NCBI GenBank assembly: GCA_019422065.1
Contig: JAHZEA010000004.1
Span: forward strand, 62,001 to 126,000
Reading direction: 5' to 3'
DNA: 64,000 nt
Origin: Lachnospiraceae bacterium
GTDB taxonomy: Bacteria > Bacillota > Clostridia > Lachnospirales > Anaerotignaceae
Positions 25,779-34,814 of the stretch are shown one piece after another (position 1 is the stretch's first letter; each line of letters begins with the position of its first letter). The position numbers and the translations under genes were made by a program. The notes beneath the pieces are model-generated. The model saw nothing but the letters and a program-made list of their open reading frames with translations, was not told where the DNA came from and did no database searches.

Positions 25779-27062
25779 ATGGATAAAAATAATTGGAAAA
25801 TCGGAACACAGGCTGTTCAGGGTGTTTACTGGCCTGAAAATGCTAAAGCAAGAGTTGTACCTATTACAATGAGCACTACATACAGATATGACAATTGTGA
25901 GGAACTGGCAAGTGTATTTGACCTTGAACAGGACACAGACATGTATACAAGGCTTTCTAACCCTACAACTGACATACTTGAAAAAAAGATAGCGCTTATG
26001 GAAGGCGGAGTTGGCGCTCTTGCCACATCTTCCGGTATGGCTGCTATTACACTTGCTGTACTTAATATGTGCAAAAAAGGCGACAGCATACTTGCTGCTA
26101 ATAATATTTATGGCGGCGCCTATACTGTTTTTACAACTACATTTAAAGATTTAGGCATTGAAGCCATTATGTTTGACCCGGATATTTCAGAGGAAGAAAT
26201 GCTTGCCCTTGCTAAAGATAATACAAAGCTTGTTTATGGCGAGTCTATAAGCAATCCTTTGGCTAAGGTTCTTGATTTTGGCAAATTTTCAAGAGTAGCT
26301 CAAAAATTAGGTGTGCCTTTAATGATTGACAATACATTTGCTACACCAGCTTTATGTAAGCCTTTTGAGCTGGGTGCCAATATTGTTGTTCACTCTACAA
26401 GTAAATATCTTGACGGACATGCTGTAGCTCTTGGCGGTATAATTGTAGATGGCGGAAACTTTAACTGGGATAACGGCAAGTTCCCTGATTTTGTTGAGCC
26501 TGACGAAAGCTACCATGGTGTAAGCTATTTTAAAAACTTTGGAAAAACAGCTTACATTACAAAAGCAAGAGTTCAGATGATGAGAAACTTTGGTATGACT
26601 CCAAGCCCATTTAACTCATGGCTTATTAACCTTGGCTGTGAAACACTTCATTTAAGAATGAGAAAACACAGCGATAACGCTCTTAAAATAGCTAAATATC
26701 TTGAAGCTCATGACATGTGTGCATGGGTTAAATACCCTGGCCTTGAAAGCAGCCAGTATCACAGTCTTGCTGAAAAATACCTTCCTAACGGATGCAGCGG
26801 TGTTATGACATTTGGTGTTAAAGGCGGAAGGGAGGCTTCAAGAAAGTTTATAAATTCGCTTAAAATGGTGGCTCTTGTTACACATGTTGCAGATTCAAGA
26901 ACATGCGTACTTCAGCCGGCTTCTACAACACATAGACAGCTTTCTGACCAAGAGCTTATTGACTGTGGTATTTCACCTGAAATGATAAGACTTTCAATAG
27001 GCATTGAGGAGCCGGAGGACATTATTGCCGATTTTGAACAGGCGTTTGAAAACTGCAAATAA
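25779..27062 (+). CDS. metY: O-acetylhomoserine sulfhydrylase (Cys/Met PLP family)
   Basis: PLP enzyme that makes homocysteine from O-acetylhomoserine and sulfide. The 427-aa length, longer than cystathionine gamma-synthases, and the insertion around 225-260 (KFPDFVEPDESYHG) are typical of the MetY group. The PLP lysine is K209 in HSTSKYLDGH; other family motifs are TRLSNPTTD, LATSSGMAAI, IDNTFATP and the C-terminal LRLSIGIEEPEDI-like end. It fits with metA at 11.2 kb, predicted to make O-acetylhomoserine. SD AGGAGG precedes the ATG. No riboswitch is visible in the 136 bp upstream. Linking to glgB downstream (37 bp gap) could allow co-transcription. Confidence 0.93.
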   Translation: MDKNNWKIGTQAVQGVYWPENAKARVVPITMSTTYRYDNCEELASVFDLEQDTDMYTRLSNPTTDILEKKIALMEGGVGALATSSGMAAITLAVLNMCKKGDSILAANNIYGGAYTVFTTTFKDLGIEAIMFDPDISEEEMLALAKDNTKLVYGESISNPLAKVLDFGKFSRVAQKLGVPLMIDNTFATPALCKPFELGANIVVHSTSKYLDGHAVALGGIIVDGGNFNWDNGKFPDFVEPDESYHGVSYFKNFGKTAYITKARVQMMRNFGMTPSPFNSWLINLGCETLHLRMRKHSDNALKIAKYLEAHDMCAWVKYPGLESSQYHSLAEKYLPNGCSGVMTFGVKGGREASRKFINSLKMVALVTHVADSRTCVLQPASTTHRQLSDQELIDCGISPEMIRLSIGIEEPEDIIADFEQAFENCK

Positions 27063-27099
27063 TAAGCATTAACTTTTTAATTAAAGGAGGCGGCACACT

Positions 27100-29301
27100 T
27101 TGAGAGATACGGTTACGATAAACGATATTGAACTGCTTTTAAGAAACGAATACGGTGATCCTCACAGTGTTTTGGGACTGCATATTGTTTCTAAAGACGG
27201 TAATGACTTTGCCGTTGTAAGAGAGCTGATACCAGGGGCTGTTTCCATTGATGTTAAGGACAATGCTTCCGGTAAAAAGTATAAAATGGAAAAGATACAT
27301 GATGACGGATTTTTCTCTGTTATAATTGATGAGAAAAAAGAGTATTTTAATTATACTCTTATAGTCGATTTTGGCGGTGGCAATGTATGGGTTACACCTG
27401 ACCAGTATACATTTGAACCTACTGTTACAGATTATGACATATATCTTTTCGCACAAGGTAATAATTACAGAATTTATGATAAGTTAGGCGCTCATGAACA
27501 GACAATAGACTCGGTAGAAGGCGTTTCATTTGCAGTTTGGGCACCTAATGCAAAAGGTGTAAGTGTTATAGGCGCTTTTAACATGTGGGACCCAAGAAGG
27601 AGCCAAATGCGCCTTTTAAATAACAGCGGTATTTGGGAGATTTTTATTCCGCAGGTAAAATCGGGCGATAAATACAAGTTTAGAATTAAAGACGCTCATG
27701 GCGGTGTTACGGATAAATGTGACCCTTATGGTGTTGCTATGGAGTTAAGGCCTGGTACGGCTTCTATTGTTTATAACATCCATAATTATCAGTGGAATGA
27801 TGAGGAATGGATTAAATACCGTTCTGAGCATGAAAGATATGACAGGCCTGTTAATATTTACGAGGTACACATGGGCTCGTGGCGCCGTGTAGGCAACGAA
27901 GACCGGTTTATGACATACCGAGAGGCTGCCCAAATGCTTGTTAAGTATGTTAAAGAAATGGGATATACGCATATTGAGTTCCTACCTCTTGCTGAGCACC
28001 CGTTTGACGGTAGCTGGGGTTATCAGGTAATAGGATATTATGCTCCTACAAGCCGTTACGGAAGTCCCGAAGACTTTATGTATTTAATTGATACATGCCA
28101 CCAAAACGGCATAGGCGTTATTATGGACTGGGTTCCGGCGCATTTTCCTAAAGATACGGCAGGTCTTGCACGTTTTGACGGTACGGCTCTTTATGAGCAT
28201 GAGGATTCACGCCTTGGAGAGCACAGAGAGTGGGGCACTTATATATTTAACTACGGCAGAAACGAAGTTAAAAATTTCCTTATTGCAAATGCTGTTTATT
28301 GGTTCAGAGAATATCATATAGACGGTTTAAGGGTAGACGCTGTTGCGTCTATGCTGTACCTTGATTATGGCAGAAACGACGGGGACTGGATAGCCAATCG
28401 TTATGGCGGAAGGGAAAACTTAGATGCTGTTGAGTTTTTGAAACACTTAAATTCAATAGTCAGAAAAACATTTCCGGGTGTTATGATGATGGCTGAGGAG
28501 TCTACATCATGGGAAGGCGTTACACGCGATACAAAGTATGACGGTCTTGGTTTTACTTTTAAGTGGGACATGGGCTGGATGAACGATTTCTTAAACTATA
28601 TTAAAAAAGAAACCGTTTATAGGAAGTATCATCACAACTATCTTACATTCAGCATGATGTATAACTATAATGAAAACTTTATACTTGTGCTTTCTCACGA
28701 CGAAGTTGTGCACATGAAAGGCGCCATGATTTATAAAGTGCCTGGGGATTTATGGCAAAAAGCCGCTAATCTGCGTGTTTCATACGGTTTTATGTATGGT
28801 CATCCGGGCAAAAAACTGTTGTTTATGGGTAATGAAATAGGCCAGTTTTCGGAATGGAGCGAGGCCAGAAGCCTTGACTGGCACTTGCTGCAATACGATA
28901 CACACAGAAATCTTAAAGACTATATGATGGATTTAAACCACTTTTATTTAAAACATCCGGCTATGTGGAAAAAAGACTTTGACCCTGCCGGCTTTGAGTG
29001 GATAGACTGCGACGACGCTTCAAGAAGCATAGTATCTTTTGAAAGAAGATGTGACGCCGAAAGACTTACTATTGTATGTAACTTTACTGAAACAACATAC
29101 GACACATTTAAGCTTGGAGTTTATGAGCCGGGCGTTTATAAAGAAGTGTTTAACAGTGATAATCTGCGCTATGGCGGTACAGGCAGGCTTAATCAAGGTG
29201 ATTATACGGCCGAAGACTACAGATGCTCAAAAGCGCCTTACAGCATAAATATTACACTTCCGCCACTTGGTTTTGTAATATTTAAAAAAGAAAGTGAATA
29301 A
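27100..29301 (+). CDS. glgB: 1,4-alpha-glucan branching enzyme
   Basis: Glycosyltransferase of GH13 that introduces alpha-1,6 branches into glycogen. The 733-aa protein has an N-terminal early-set/CBM48 region (about 15-235, including DPHSVLG and FAVWAPNAKGVSVIGAFN), a GH13 barrel with DGLRVDAVASMLY (nucleophile Asp), MMAEEST (acid/base Glu) and VLSHDEVVH, and a C-terminal beta domain. The start is TTG 27100 with SD AAAGGAGG (27083-27090), 9-nt spacing. No other glycogen genes (glgC, glgD, glgA, glgP) are adjacent, so the pathway is split. A terminator follows at 29331. Confidence 0.96.
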   Translation: MRDTVTINDIELLLRNEYGDPHSVLGLHIVSKDGNDFAVVRELIPGAVSIDVKDNASGKKYKMEKIHDDGFFSVIIDEKKEYFNYTLIVDFGGGNVWVTPDQYTFEPTVTDYDIYLFAQGNNYRIYDKLGAHEQTIDSVEGVSFAVWAPNAKGVSVIGAFNMWDPRRSQMRLLNNSGIWEIFIPQVKSGDKYKFRIKDAHGGVTDKCDPYGVAMELRPGTASIVYNIHNYQWNDEEWIKYRSEHERYDRPVNIYEVHMGSWRRVGNEDRFMTYREAAQMLVKYVKEMGYTHIEFLPLAEHPFDGSWGYQVIGYYAPTSRYGSPEDFMYLIDTCHQNGIGVIMDWVPAHFPKDTAGLARFDGTALYEHEDSRLGEHREWGTYIFNYGRNEVKNFLIANAVYWFREYHIDGLRVDAVASMLYLDYGRNDGDWIANRYGGRENLDAVEFLKHLNSIVRKTFPGVMMMAEESTSWEGVTRDTKYDGLGFTFKWDMGWMNDFLNYIKKETVYRKYHHNYLTFSMMYNYNENFILVLSHDEVVHMKGAMIYKVPGDLWQKAANLRVSYGFMYGHPGKKLLFMGNEIGQFSEWSEARSLDWHLLQYDTHRNLKDYMMDLNHFYLKHPAMWKKDFDPAGFEWIDCDDASRSIVSFERRCDAERLTIVCNFTETTYDTFKLGVYEPGVYKEVFNSDNLRYGGTGRLNQGDYTAEDYRCSKAPYSINITLPPLGFVIFKKESE

Positions 29302-29330
29302 AATTATATAGTTTTATAAACAGTAATATT

Positions 29331-29368
29331 AAGCAGGGGATAAGTTTGGTTTATTCCCTGCTTTTTAA
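29331..29368 (+). terminator. Terminator of glgB
   Basis: Stem AAGCAGGGGATAA (29331-29343) / TTATTCCCTGCTT (29351-29363) with one G-T pair, then a T-run. Confidence 0.85.
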
Positions 29369-29436
29369 ATATTGCCAATATTATTAAGTGGTTTTTAATA
29401 AAATTAACGATTTTTATATTAAAAAAATTTTTAGTG

Positions 29437-29465
29437 TTGACGTAATAGCGGTTTTTGTGTATAAT
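29437..29465 (+). promoter_or_regulatory. SigA promoter of rpsU-yqeY
   Basis: TTGACG (29437-29442), a 17-nt spacer and a perfect TATAAT (29460-29465), leaving a leader of about 75 nt before rpsU that contains a short AGACT...AGTCT stem. Confidence 0.8.
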
Positions 29466-29546
29466 CTTTAAGTATGTGATGTACTGTAAAGACTATGTTA
29501 AGTCTGTGCGTCATAGCAGATTAAGCTCACGGAGGGAGGGAAATTC

Positions 29547-29723
29547 ATGTCAGAGGTTAGAGTAAAAGAAAATGAATCCTTGGATAGTGCTCTTCGTCGC
29601 TTTAAAAGAAACTGTGCCAGAGATGGTATAATGGGTGAAGTTCGTAAGAGAGAACATTATGACAAGCCAAGCGTTAAGCGTAAAAAGAAATCAGAGGCTG
29701 CAAGAAAGCGTAAATTCAAATAA
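29547..29723 (+). CDS. rpsU: 30S ribosomal protein S21
   Basis: 58-aa basic protein of the small ribosomal subunit that helps base-pairing between mRNA and 16S rRNA at initiation. It begins MSEVRVKENESLDSALRRFK and ends in a lysine/arginine tail KRKKKSEAARKRKFK, the normal S21 layout and length. A very strong SD (GGAGGGAGGG) precedes the ATG. It is followed at once by yqeY, the conserved Firmicute pair. Because it is short, ORF callers can miss it. Confidence 0.97.
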   Translation: MSEVRVKENESLDSALRRFKRNCARDGIMGEVRKREHYDKPSVKRKKKSEAARKRKFK

Positions 29724-29744
29724 TTGAAGGCTGAGATGGTAAAT

Positions 29745-30188
29745 ATGTCTTTAAAAGACAAACTTATGCTTGATTTGAAAGAAGCCATGAAAGATAAAGA
29801 CACTATACGCAAAAATACAGTGCAGCTTGTTCGTTCTGGTGTACTTCAAATTGAGAAAGATAAAAAGATTGAGCTTGATGATGAAGGCGTGCTTGATGTA
29901 ATATCAAAAGAGCTTAAAAAACGCCGTGATTCCATGCCTGACTATGTTAAAAGCGGACGTCAGGACCTCATTGATAATCTCAATAAAGAAATTGAAGTTT
30001 TACTTACTTACCTTCCAAAACAGTTGACTGAAGACGAAATAAGGGCAATTGTGGAAGAAGCTGTTAAGGAAACAGGTGCCACAACTATGAAAGATATGGG
30101 CAAGGTTATGGCCAATGTAACACCAAAGGTTAAAGGCCGTGCCGATAACAAGATAGTTAGCGGACTTGTAAAACAGATGCTTCAGTAA
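29745..30188 (+). CDS. yqeY: YqeY family protein (GatB/YqeY domain)
   Basis: 147-aa protein homologous to the C-terminal tRNA-binding domain of GatB. It has the standard YqeY length and features such as KDTIRKNTVQLVRSGVLQIEKDK, LPKQLTEDEI and MGKVMANVTPKVKGRADNK. The function is not well established; a link to tRNA or the ribosome is suggested by homology and by its constant place behind rpsU. Several in-frame starts exist from 29724; ATG 29745 (MSLKDKL) aligns with the Bacillus protein N-terminus. A terminator follows. Confidence 0.92.
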   Translation: MSLKDKLMLDLKEAMKDKDTIRKNTVQLVRSGVLQIEKDKKIELDDEGVLDVISKELKKRRDSMPDYVKSGRQDLIDNLNKEIEVLLTYLPKQLTEDEIRAIVEEAVKETGATTMKDMGKVMANVTPKVKGRADNKIVSGLVKQMLQ

Positions 30189-30195
30189 AGCAAAC

Positions 30196-30223
30196 GACCG
30201 TTGCGAAAGCAGCGGTCTTTTTT
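30196..30223 (+). terminator. Terminator of rpsU-yqeY
   Basis: Nine-bp stem GACCGTTGC (30196-30204) / GCAGCGGTC (30209-30217) closed by a GAAA tetraloop, then a T6 run. Confidence 0.93.
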
Positions 30224-30303
30224 GCGTTATATATAAAATAACAGAAAATATTTGATTATGCTTAAATTGTGGAATTTAAAACAGAAATAATTTAAAATTA
30301 CAA

Positions 30304-30347
30304 TAAAAAAACAGCAGTTAAATTACAGATAAATTTAGCCGCTGTTT
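30304..30347 (-). terminator. Terminator of the PsiE-like gene
   Basis: Minus-strand stem AAACAGC (30347-30341) / GCTGTTT (30315-30309), extended by AT pairs with one mismatch, then a T-run (A7 at 30304-30310 on the plus strand). Confidence 0.75.
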
Positions 30348-30355
30348 TATATGTA

Positions 30356-30781
30356 TTATTTTTGTTCTTCTATATTTTCTTGTTTAGTTTTATTTTTTGA
30401 CATGTTTGTTAAGTATTTTTTAGCTGCAAGAAGTGCCACTATAGATAAAACACCTAAGAGCATTTGGAATGTATCAAGATGTTCAACTACCATTTGTCTT
30501 GATATAGCAAGCATTAAAACTTCTATAAGATTTTCAGGTGTGTGCTGGCACAGAAGTTTAACAAACTCAAGACCTACTACAAGTGTTAAAGCTGACGCAA
30601 GGAAAGCTGAAAAATCAGAAGATGACATTTTAAATATATCAACATTTATAATTTGAGAAATTAGGTTATACAACATAAAAATGATTACAATAGTTATAAA
30701 TATTGCTACTATAATCTCAAAGATTTGAATAATTTTGAACATTAAACTGCTGAATTTTTCTTTAAAAGTTATAAAATCCAT
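30356..30781 (-). CDS. Small four-helix membrane protein, PsiE-like
   Basis: 141-aa protein with about four hydrophobic helices (near 14-45, 57-78, 82-98, 103-120) and a charged C-terminal tail. The pattern VGLEFVKLLCQHTPENLIEVLMLAISRQMVVEH, seen here in parts, resembles phosphate-starvation-inducible PsiE proteins (a glutamate in helix 2, then a helix ending in R...VVDH). This is a weak resemblance by eye. No phosphate regulon gene is nearby. The start ATG has AGGAGG upstream. It stands alone in an AT-rich stretch. Confidence 0.55.
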   Translation of the reverse strand: MDFITFKEKFSSLMFKIIQIFEIIVAIFITIVIIFMLYNLISQIINVDIFKMSSSDFSAFLASALTLVVGLEFVKLLCQHTPENLIEVLMLAISRQMVVEHLDTFQMLLGVLSIVALLAAKKYLTNMSKNKTKQENIEEQK

Positions 30782-31107
30782 CCAATTACCTCCTGTTTTT
30801 TTAATCTTTCTAATCTTTCTAATTATATTTTATACATTGATGGGGCACAAGTCAAGAAATATAAAAATAGAAGGTTTTGGGATTTAATTTGTCTAATTTC
30901 AAAACTAAAAAAATATTTTATTTTAAAGTATAAATCTTAATTAGATTATTTTATTATAATTAAAAAATAATAGGTTGTTTAGAATGTTTTTATATACTAA
31001 ATTAATTAAATATTTAGTTATGAATTGTTGAGTTTAAATTCAGCTGAAAATTTCACAACCGACACCATAATAATATAATTATCACAGTATCGGCTGTATT
31101 AAATAAT
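30782..31107. other. Intergenic AT-rich stretch, no gene seen
   Basis: 326 bp between two minus-strand genes. It should contain the promoter of the PsiE-like gene. An imperfect hairpin near 31057-31096 could end transcription of the gene to its right, but it lacks a T-run. No reading frame with an RBS is visible. Confidence 0.5.
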
Positions 31108-31947
31108 CTAAGCCTTGCGGTTTATATGATTTTTAGAATACGACTCATCAGTGTATCCGGTACTATACGAGGTATAGTTTGTTTTTGTATAAAAAACTTT
31201 TGGATTTGATTTAAAATCAGTTTTATTATCTGTTTTGATTTGTGTTTTATGTTCTGGAGCAGAATTTTGATTTTCCGGTATTTCGTTATTTTCAGTATCA
31301 AAGCTTTCATCTGTTTCGGTTTTATCATCAGTAACTTTATTGTCATTGTCAAGCTTATTATCAGGCTTATCATTTTTTTCTATTGATTTGTCTTTTTCTT
31401 TTTCGTCTTTTTCGGAAGGTAATCTGCTATATTCTCCACTTTTTATAAATTTTTGTGTGCTTTCCTCAATCCTATCTAATGAACGCTTTTCATGCATGAC
31501 TATTTCTAATTTTTTACTTTTGGTAATGTATGGATTGTTTTCTACAGCTTTAACGGTAGACAATGATTTACTTATTTTGCCCATTTTAAGCCGGTCTACT
31601 TCTTCTTTTGTTCTGCACTTACGAAGTTTTTCTTCATAAGCCTTTTGTTCAGCTTCTTCGGCCACAAGCTGGCGGTACGCTTCAGGGTCTTTAGCTTTTA
31701 AATATTTGCGTTCTTCTAATGTTAATTCTTCACCTGCAAAAAGCTTTGTATGTATTGCACGAAGCTTGTCATCACCTTTTGAAGCACATTCTTGAATTTC
31801 CTGAGCATTTTGGGCGCTGTTTAGCCATTCATCTAAAGATTTGCTTTTATCATTATATTTTCCACTTTGTTTTTTCAGATACCAATGTGTTTCCATTTCC
31901 ATATTTTTCATTTGGGATGATAATCTGCCCATAATTGCAAAATTCAT
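31108..31947 (-). CDS. Unrecognised cytosolic protein with disordered C-terminus
   Basis: 279 aa, no signal peptide or membrane helix. Residues 1-180 are highly charged and probably helical (LTLEERKYLKAKDPEAYRQL at about 76-95, then EEAEQKAYEEKLRKCRTKEE). From about 185 to the end the chain is low-complexity D/E/K/N/T/S, with a Tyr/Ser-rich tail (YTKTNYTSYSTGY), which implies disorder. I do not recognise a family. SD AAGGAGG sits just before the ATG. It lies alone at the left border of the long gene-free stretch, so context gives no hint. Confidence 0.7.
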   Translation of the reverse strand: MNFAIMGRLSSQMKNMEMETHWYLKKQSGKYNDKSKSLDEWLNSAQNAQEIQECASKGDDKLRAIHTKLFAGEELTLEERKYLKAKDPEAYRQLVAEEAEQKAYEEKLRKCRTKEEVDRLKMGKISKSLSTVKAVENNPYITKSKKLEIVMHEKRSLDRIEESTQKFIKSGEYSRLPSEKDEKEKDKSIEKNDKPDNKLDNDNKVTDDKTETDESFDTENNEIPENQNSAPEHKTQIKTDNKTDFKSNPKVFYTKTNYTSYSTGYTDESYSKNHINRKA

Positions 31948-32597
31948 GTATTTAACCTCCTTCCAAGTATTTATAAATTACGTTTCTCTTTAATTAATAT
32001 ATCGAACTTCGAGTTTGAAATTTAATATATTTTGTGAATTTTTAATATTAAATAATAATGCTTTGTATATTTTGAGAAGTATTTTATAAAAAATAATTGC
32101 AAAAATACAGCAATTTTCATGTTTCTTATAAATTATATAATTAAATAATAAGAATTAATTTTATAAAAATTACAGTTTATTTGCTTATAATGGCTCTAAA
32201 AAATATTTATCAGAAAAAAAGTATTAGTTTATTGAAAATCATAAAATAAAAGTTTGTATTTAGTAATTGTAGTTACAACTTGTTAACTGCTAATAAATGA
32301 ATAAGGCTACTTTCGGCCTTTTAACTGTAATTTGAATTTTAAATTAATTGAAAGTTTGATAATGAAAAAATAGATATAAAAATCATCTATTTTTAATGTA
32401 AAATGTATGTAAAATATAGATATGTTTCTTAATTAATAAGTTATTATCTATTCAATAGATTTTTAATTATAAGTTATAAATCGTGTATTTTATTTTCTGT
32501 TAAGTAAGCATAATTGTATATAAAAAAAACCAATGATTTTTTGTTTAATATTTAATGTATAACAATTTGTTATAGATTTTTGTATATAATCCGGTAA

Positions 32598-32626
32598 TTG
32601 TTAGCAATATTTAACAGTTATATAAT
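32598..32626 (+). promoter_or_regulatory. SigA-like promoter of the small ORF unit
   Basis: TTGTTA (32598-32603), a 17-nt spacer and a perfect TATAAT (32621-32626). Transcription would begin near 32633, giving a leader of about 60 nt. Confidence 0.6.
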
Positions 32627-32693
32627 AATTTTAGGCTTAAGCAATTAAAAAAAAGCGCTTTTTACTTAAAAAACATATGGGAGGCGGTAATTT

Positions 32694-32759
32694 ATGTTTA
32701 ATGGAAATGTGGCTTTTTATGATGTTTGTAAAAAGACCGGTATGGCTGTTTTTTATTGA
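32694..32759 (+). CDS. Putative 21-residue small protein or leader peptide
   Basis: A 21-codon ORF beginning MFNGNV and ending AVFY, with a near-ideal SD GGGAGG (32679-32684) 9 nt before the ATG. A consensus promoter lies upstream and a terminator 46 bp downstream, so the unit is self-contained at about 215 nt. The peptide has one Cys, two Lys and several aromatic residues; it is not a hydrophobic type I toxin helix and has no run of one amino acid as in attenuators. It could be a small protein, a leader peptide, or the coding part of a dual-function RNA. Confidence 0.45.
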   Translation: MFNGNVAFYDVCKKTGMAVFY

Positions 32760-32805
32760 TGTTTAACGAAAATAAAAATGCTAAAGGCAAAATTATATGA
32801 TTTTT

Positions 32806-32850
32806 AACAAGTGCTCTTATTTAAAGTAGTAAAATAACTTGTTATTTTTT
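32806..32850 (+). terminator. Terminator of the small ORF unit
   Basis: AACAAGT (32806-32812) pairs with ACTTGTT (32837-32843), with AT-rich inner pairing, followed by T6 (32845-32850). Confidence 0.65.
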
Positions 32851-33223
32851 AAGATGCTATATTAGTTAATTGATTTTTTAGTATGTAAACAGGTGTTTAA
32901 AGGATGCAGCTTTTTAAGATTAATACAGATTTATTAAATAGCAGCATTGTTAAAAAGCCAATGTGATATTACATATTTTGTATCCACAAATGGGGTATAA
33001 ATATATTTCATTTTATATTTTAATCCAAAGTCTTTTTATGAGCGAAAATAAATAGGGGAAATATGTATTTGCATACTTTCCAAATTGAATAATTTTACTT
33101 ATAAACAGAGCTGATAATATAATTTTGCAGTATTACATTTCCTTAAATTAAAAATATCATTTTAACATAGGTTTTTAGCGAAACATACAAATTTAATTGT
33201 TTAATTAAAAAGGAGGGGCTTTT

Positions 33224-34717
33224 ATGGCTGAATTTTTAGATGCTGTTGATGGTTTTCTGTGGGGTATGCCATTTATTATATTTGTACTTGTAATAGGTCT
33301 TTATTATACTTTGCGCTCCGGACTGTTTTCTATTATACATTTGCCTTATATTATGAAAAACACTATAGGAAACAGAAGCGACAGTGAGAAAAGCAGTTCA
33401 GATGGTACTATATCATCATTTGCGGCTGTTGCCATAGCTATTGGCGGTACGGTAGGTGCTGGTAACCTTGCCGGTGTTGCTACAGCTGTTGCAACAGGCG
33501 GACCGGGTTCTGTTTTTTGGATGCTTGTATGGGCATTTTTCGGAATGATGATTAAGGTTGTAGAGGTTACTCTGGGCTGTTATTACAGAAATAAAGATGA
33601 TGACGGCAATTATTACGGCGGTGCTACATTTATGATTGAAAAAGGCATTGACTGGGATAAAGGCAAGAAATATGGTGTTTTCCTTGCTATGGGCTTTTCA
33701 ATTTCACTTTTTATTTCGTGGCTTGCCGGTTCACAGGCATATACAATTTCAGAATCTCTGCATGTAGCATTTGGAATTAATCCTATAGTATTTGTTTTCC
33801 TTTATTCTTTCTTTATTTATTATGTAACTTGTAAAGGAACAACTCGTATTGGTAAGTTTGCCGAAAAATTAGTTCCTTTTATGTGTCTTGCTTTCATAGT
33901 TGGCGGTATTCTTCTTATAATTATGAATATTGGTAACCTTCCTGGCGTTATTAAAGCAATATTCCATGATGCATTTACAGGTTCTGCTGCAACAGGCGGT
34001 TTCATTGGTTCTACAGTATCAGTAGCTATGCGTTCAGGTATTTCCCGTTCAATGAACTCAAACGAAGCTGGACAGGGTACATCACCTTTTGTTCATGGTT
34101 CAGCTAATGTTGACCACCCTATGAAACAGGGCCTTTGGGGTGCTTTTGAGGTATTTATAGATACAGTTATTATTTGTACAATTACTGCTTTAGCTGTACT
34201 TTGCACAGGCGTTTGGAGCAACGGCGAGGCTGGCGCTACACTTACAATGTCGGCTTATACACAAACATTCGGTCAGGTTGGAACATGGTTCCTTGGTATA
34301 ATGGCTCTTCTTTTTGGTTTAACAACAACATCAGCATGGTATGCTTATGACATAGTTAATATCCGTTACATGCTTCGTAATCATCCTGTTTTAAGAGACA
34401 AACTTGTTAATGCTTGGAAGTTCCTTTTCCCAATACCTAACATTGTTATTGTAACAACTCTTACACTCCATGATTATGATGCTACAGTTTTCTGGGCTAT
34501 AACAGATATAGCTTTGGTTCTTCCAGTATTCTTTAACTTATTCTCATTGTTTGTATTACGTGACAAGTTCTGGGAGATATTCAAAGATTATAAGGCTCGT
34601 TACATGGGAATAGGCAAAGTTGACCCTAATTTCCCTATATTCTATGAAAATGTAAAAGGCGTAGCTGAGAGAGAAAAAGAAATAAATGTTAAGCATCAGC
34701 AGGCACTTAAACAATAA
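33224..34717 (+). CDS. Alanine/glycine:cation symporter (AgcS/SSF-like SAF family)
   Basis: 497-aa membrane protein with about ten helices that imports alanine or glycine with Na+ or H+. Family motifs are AIAIGGTVGAGNLAGVATAVATGGPG (about 68-93, described in part), MIKVVEVTLGCYYR, SISLFISWLAGSQAYT, RSGISRSMNSNEAGQGTSP and TTTSAWYAYD. The charged C-terminal tail is cytoplasmic. SD AAGGAGGGG is 6-7 nt before the ATG. Upstream lies more than 1 kb of gene-poor DNA; no glycine riboswitch was recognised there. A bidirectional-looking terminator follows at 34741. Confidence 0.93.
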   Translation: MAEFLDAVDGFLWGMPFIIFVLVIGLYYTLRSGLFSIIHLPYIMKNTIGNRSDSEKSSSDGTISSFAAVAIAIGGTVGAGNLAGVATAVATGGPGSVFWMLVWAFFGMMIKVVEVTLGCYYRNKDDDGNYYGGATFMIEKGIDWDKGKKYGVFLAMGFSISLFISWLAGSQAYTISESLHVAFGINPIVFVFLYSFFIYYVTCKGTTRIGKFAEKLVPFMCLAFIVGGILLIIMNIGNLPGVIKAIFHDAFTGSAATGGFIGSTVSVAMRSGISRSMNSNEAGQGTSPFVHGSANVDHPMKQGLWGAFEVFIDTVIICTITALAVLCTGVWSNGEAGATLTMSAYTQTFGQVGTWFLGIMALLFGLTTTSAWYAYDIVNIRYMLRNHPVLRDKLVNAWKFLFPIPNIVIVTTLTLHDYDATVFWAITDIALVLPVFFNLFSLFVLRDKFWEIFKDYKARYMGIGKVDPNFPIFYENVKGVAEREKEINVKHQQALKQ

Positions 34718-34740
34718 TAATTAAATAATGCAAAAAAATA

Positions 34741-34777
34741 AGAAAACCCGAAATTTTATATTCGGGTTTTCTTTTAT
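34741..34777 (+). terminator. Terminator of the symporter gene
   Basis: Perfect 12-bp stem AGAAAACCCGAA (34741-34752) / TTCGGGTTTTCT (34761-34772), then T's. Confidence 0.88.
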
Positions 34778-34814
34778 ATATAAGTTTTTAAATGAAGGGG
34801 ACTTAAGGGAGTTT

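Larger units (their letters stand above)
31948..33223. other. Long gene-poor AT-rich stretch
   Basis: About 1.27 kb with no ordinary gene. It contains a small complete transcription unit (promoter 32598-32626, 21-codon ORF 32694-32759, terminator 32806-32850), a weak hairpin AAGGC...GCCTT near 32303-32320, and a 9-bp inverted repeat GCTTTTTAA (32909-32917) / TTAAAAAGC (32950-32958). The rest is low-complexity AT sequence. No riboswitch consensus was recognised before the symporter gene at 33224. Confidence 0.6.

Noticed and set aside
32860..33223. Possible glycine riboswitch before the alanine/glycine symporter
   Set aside because: No conserved glycine aptamer segments; only an AT-rich inverted repeat at 32909-32958.
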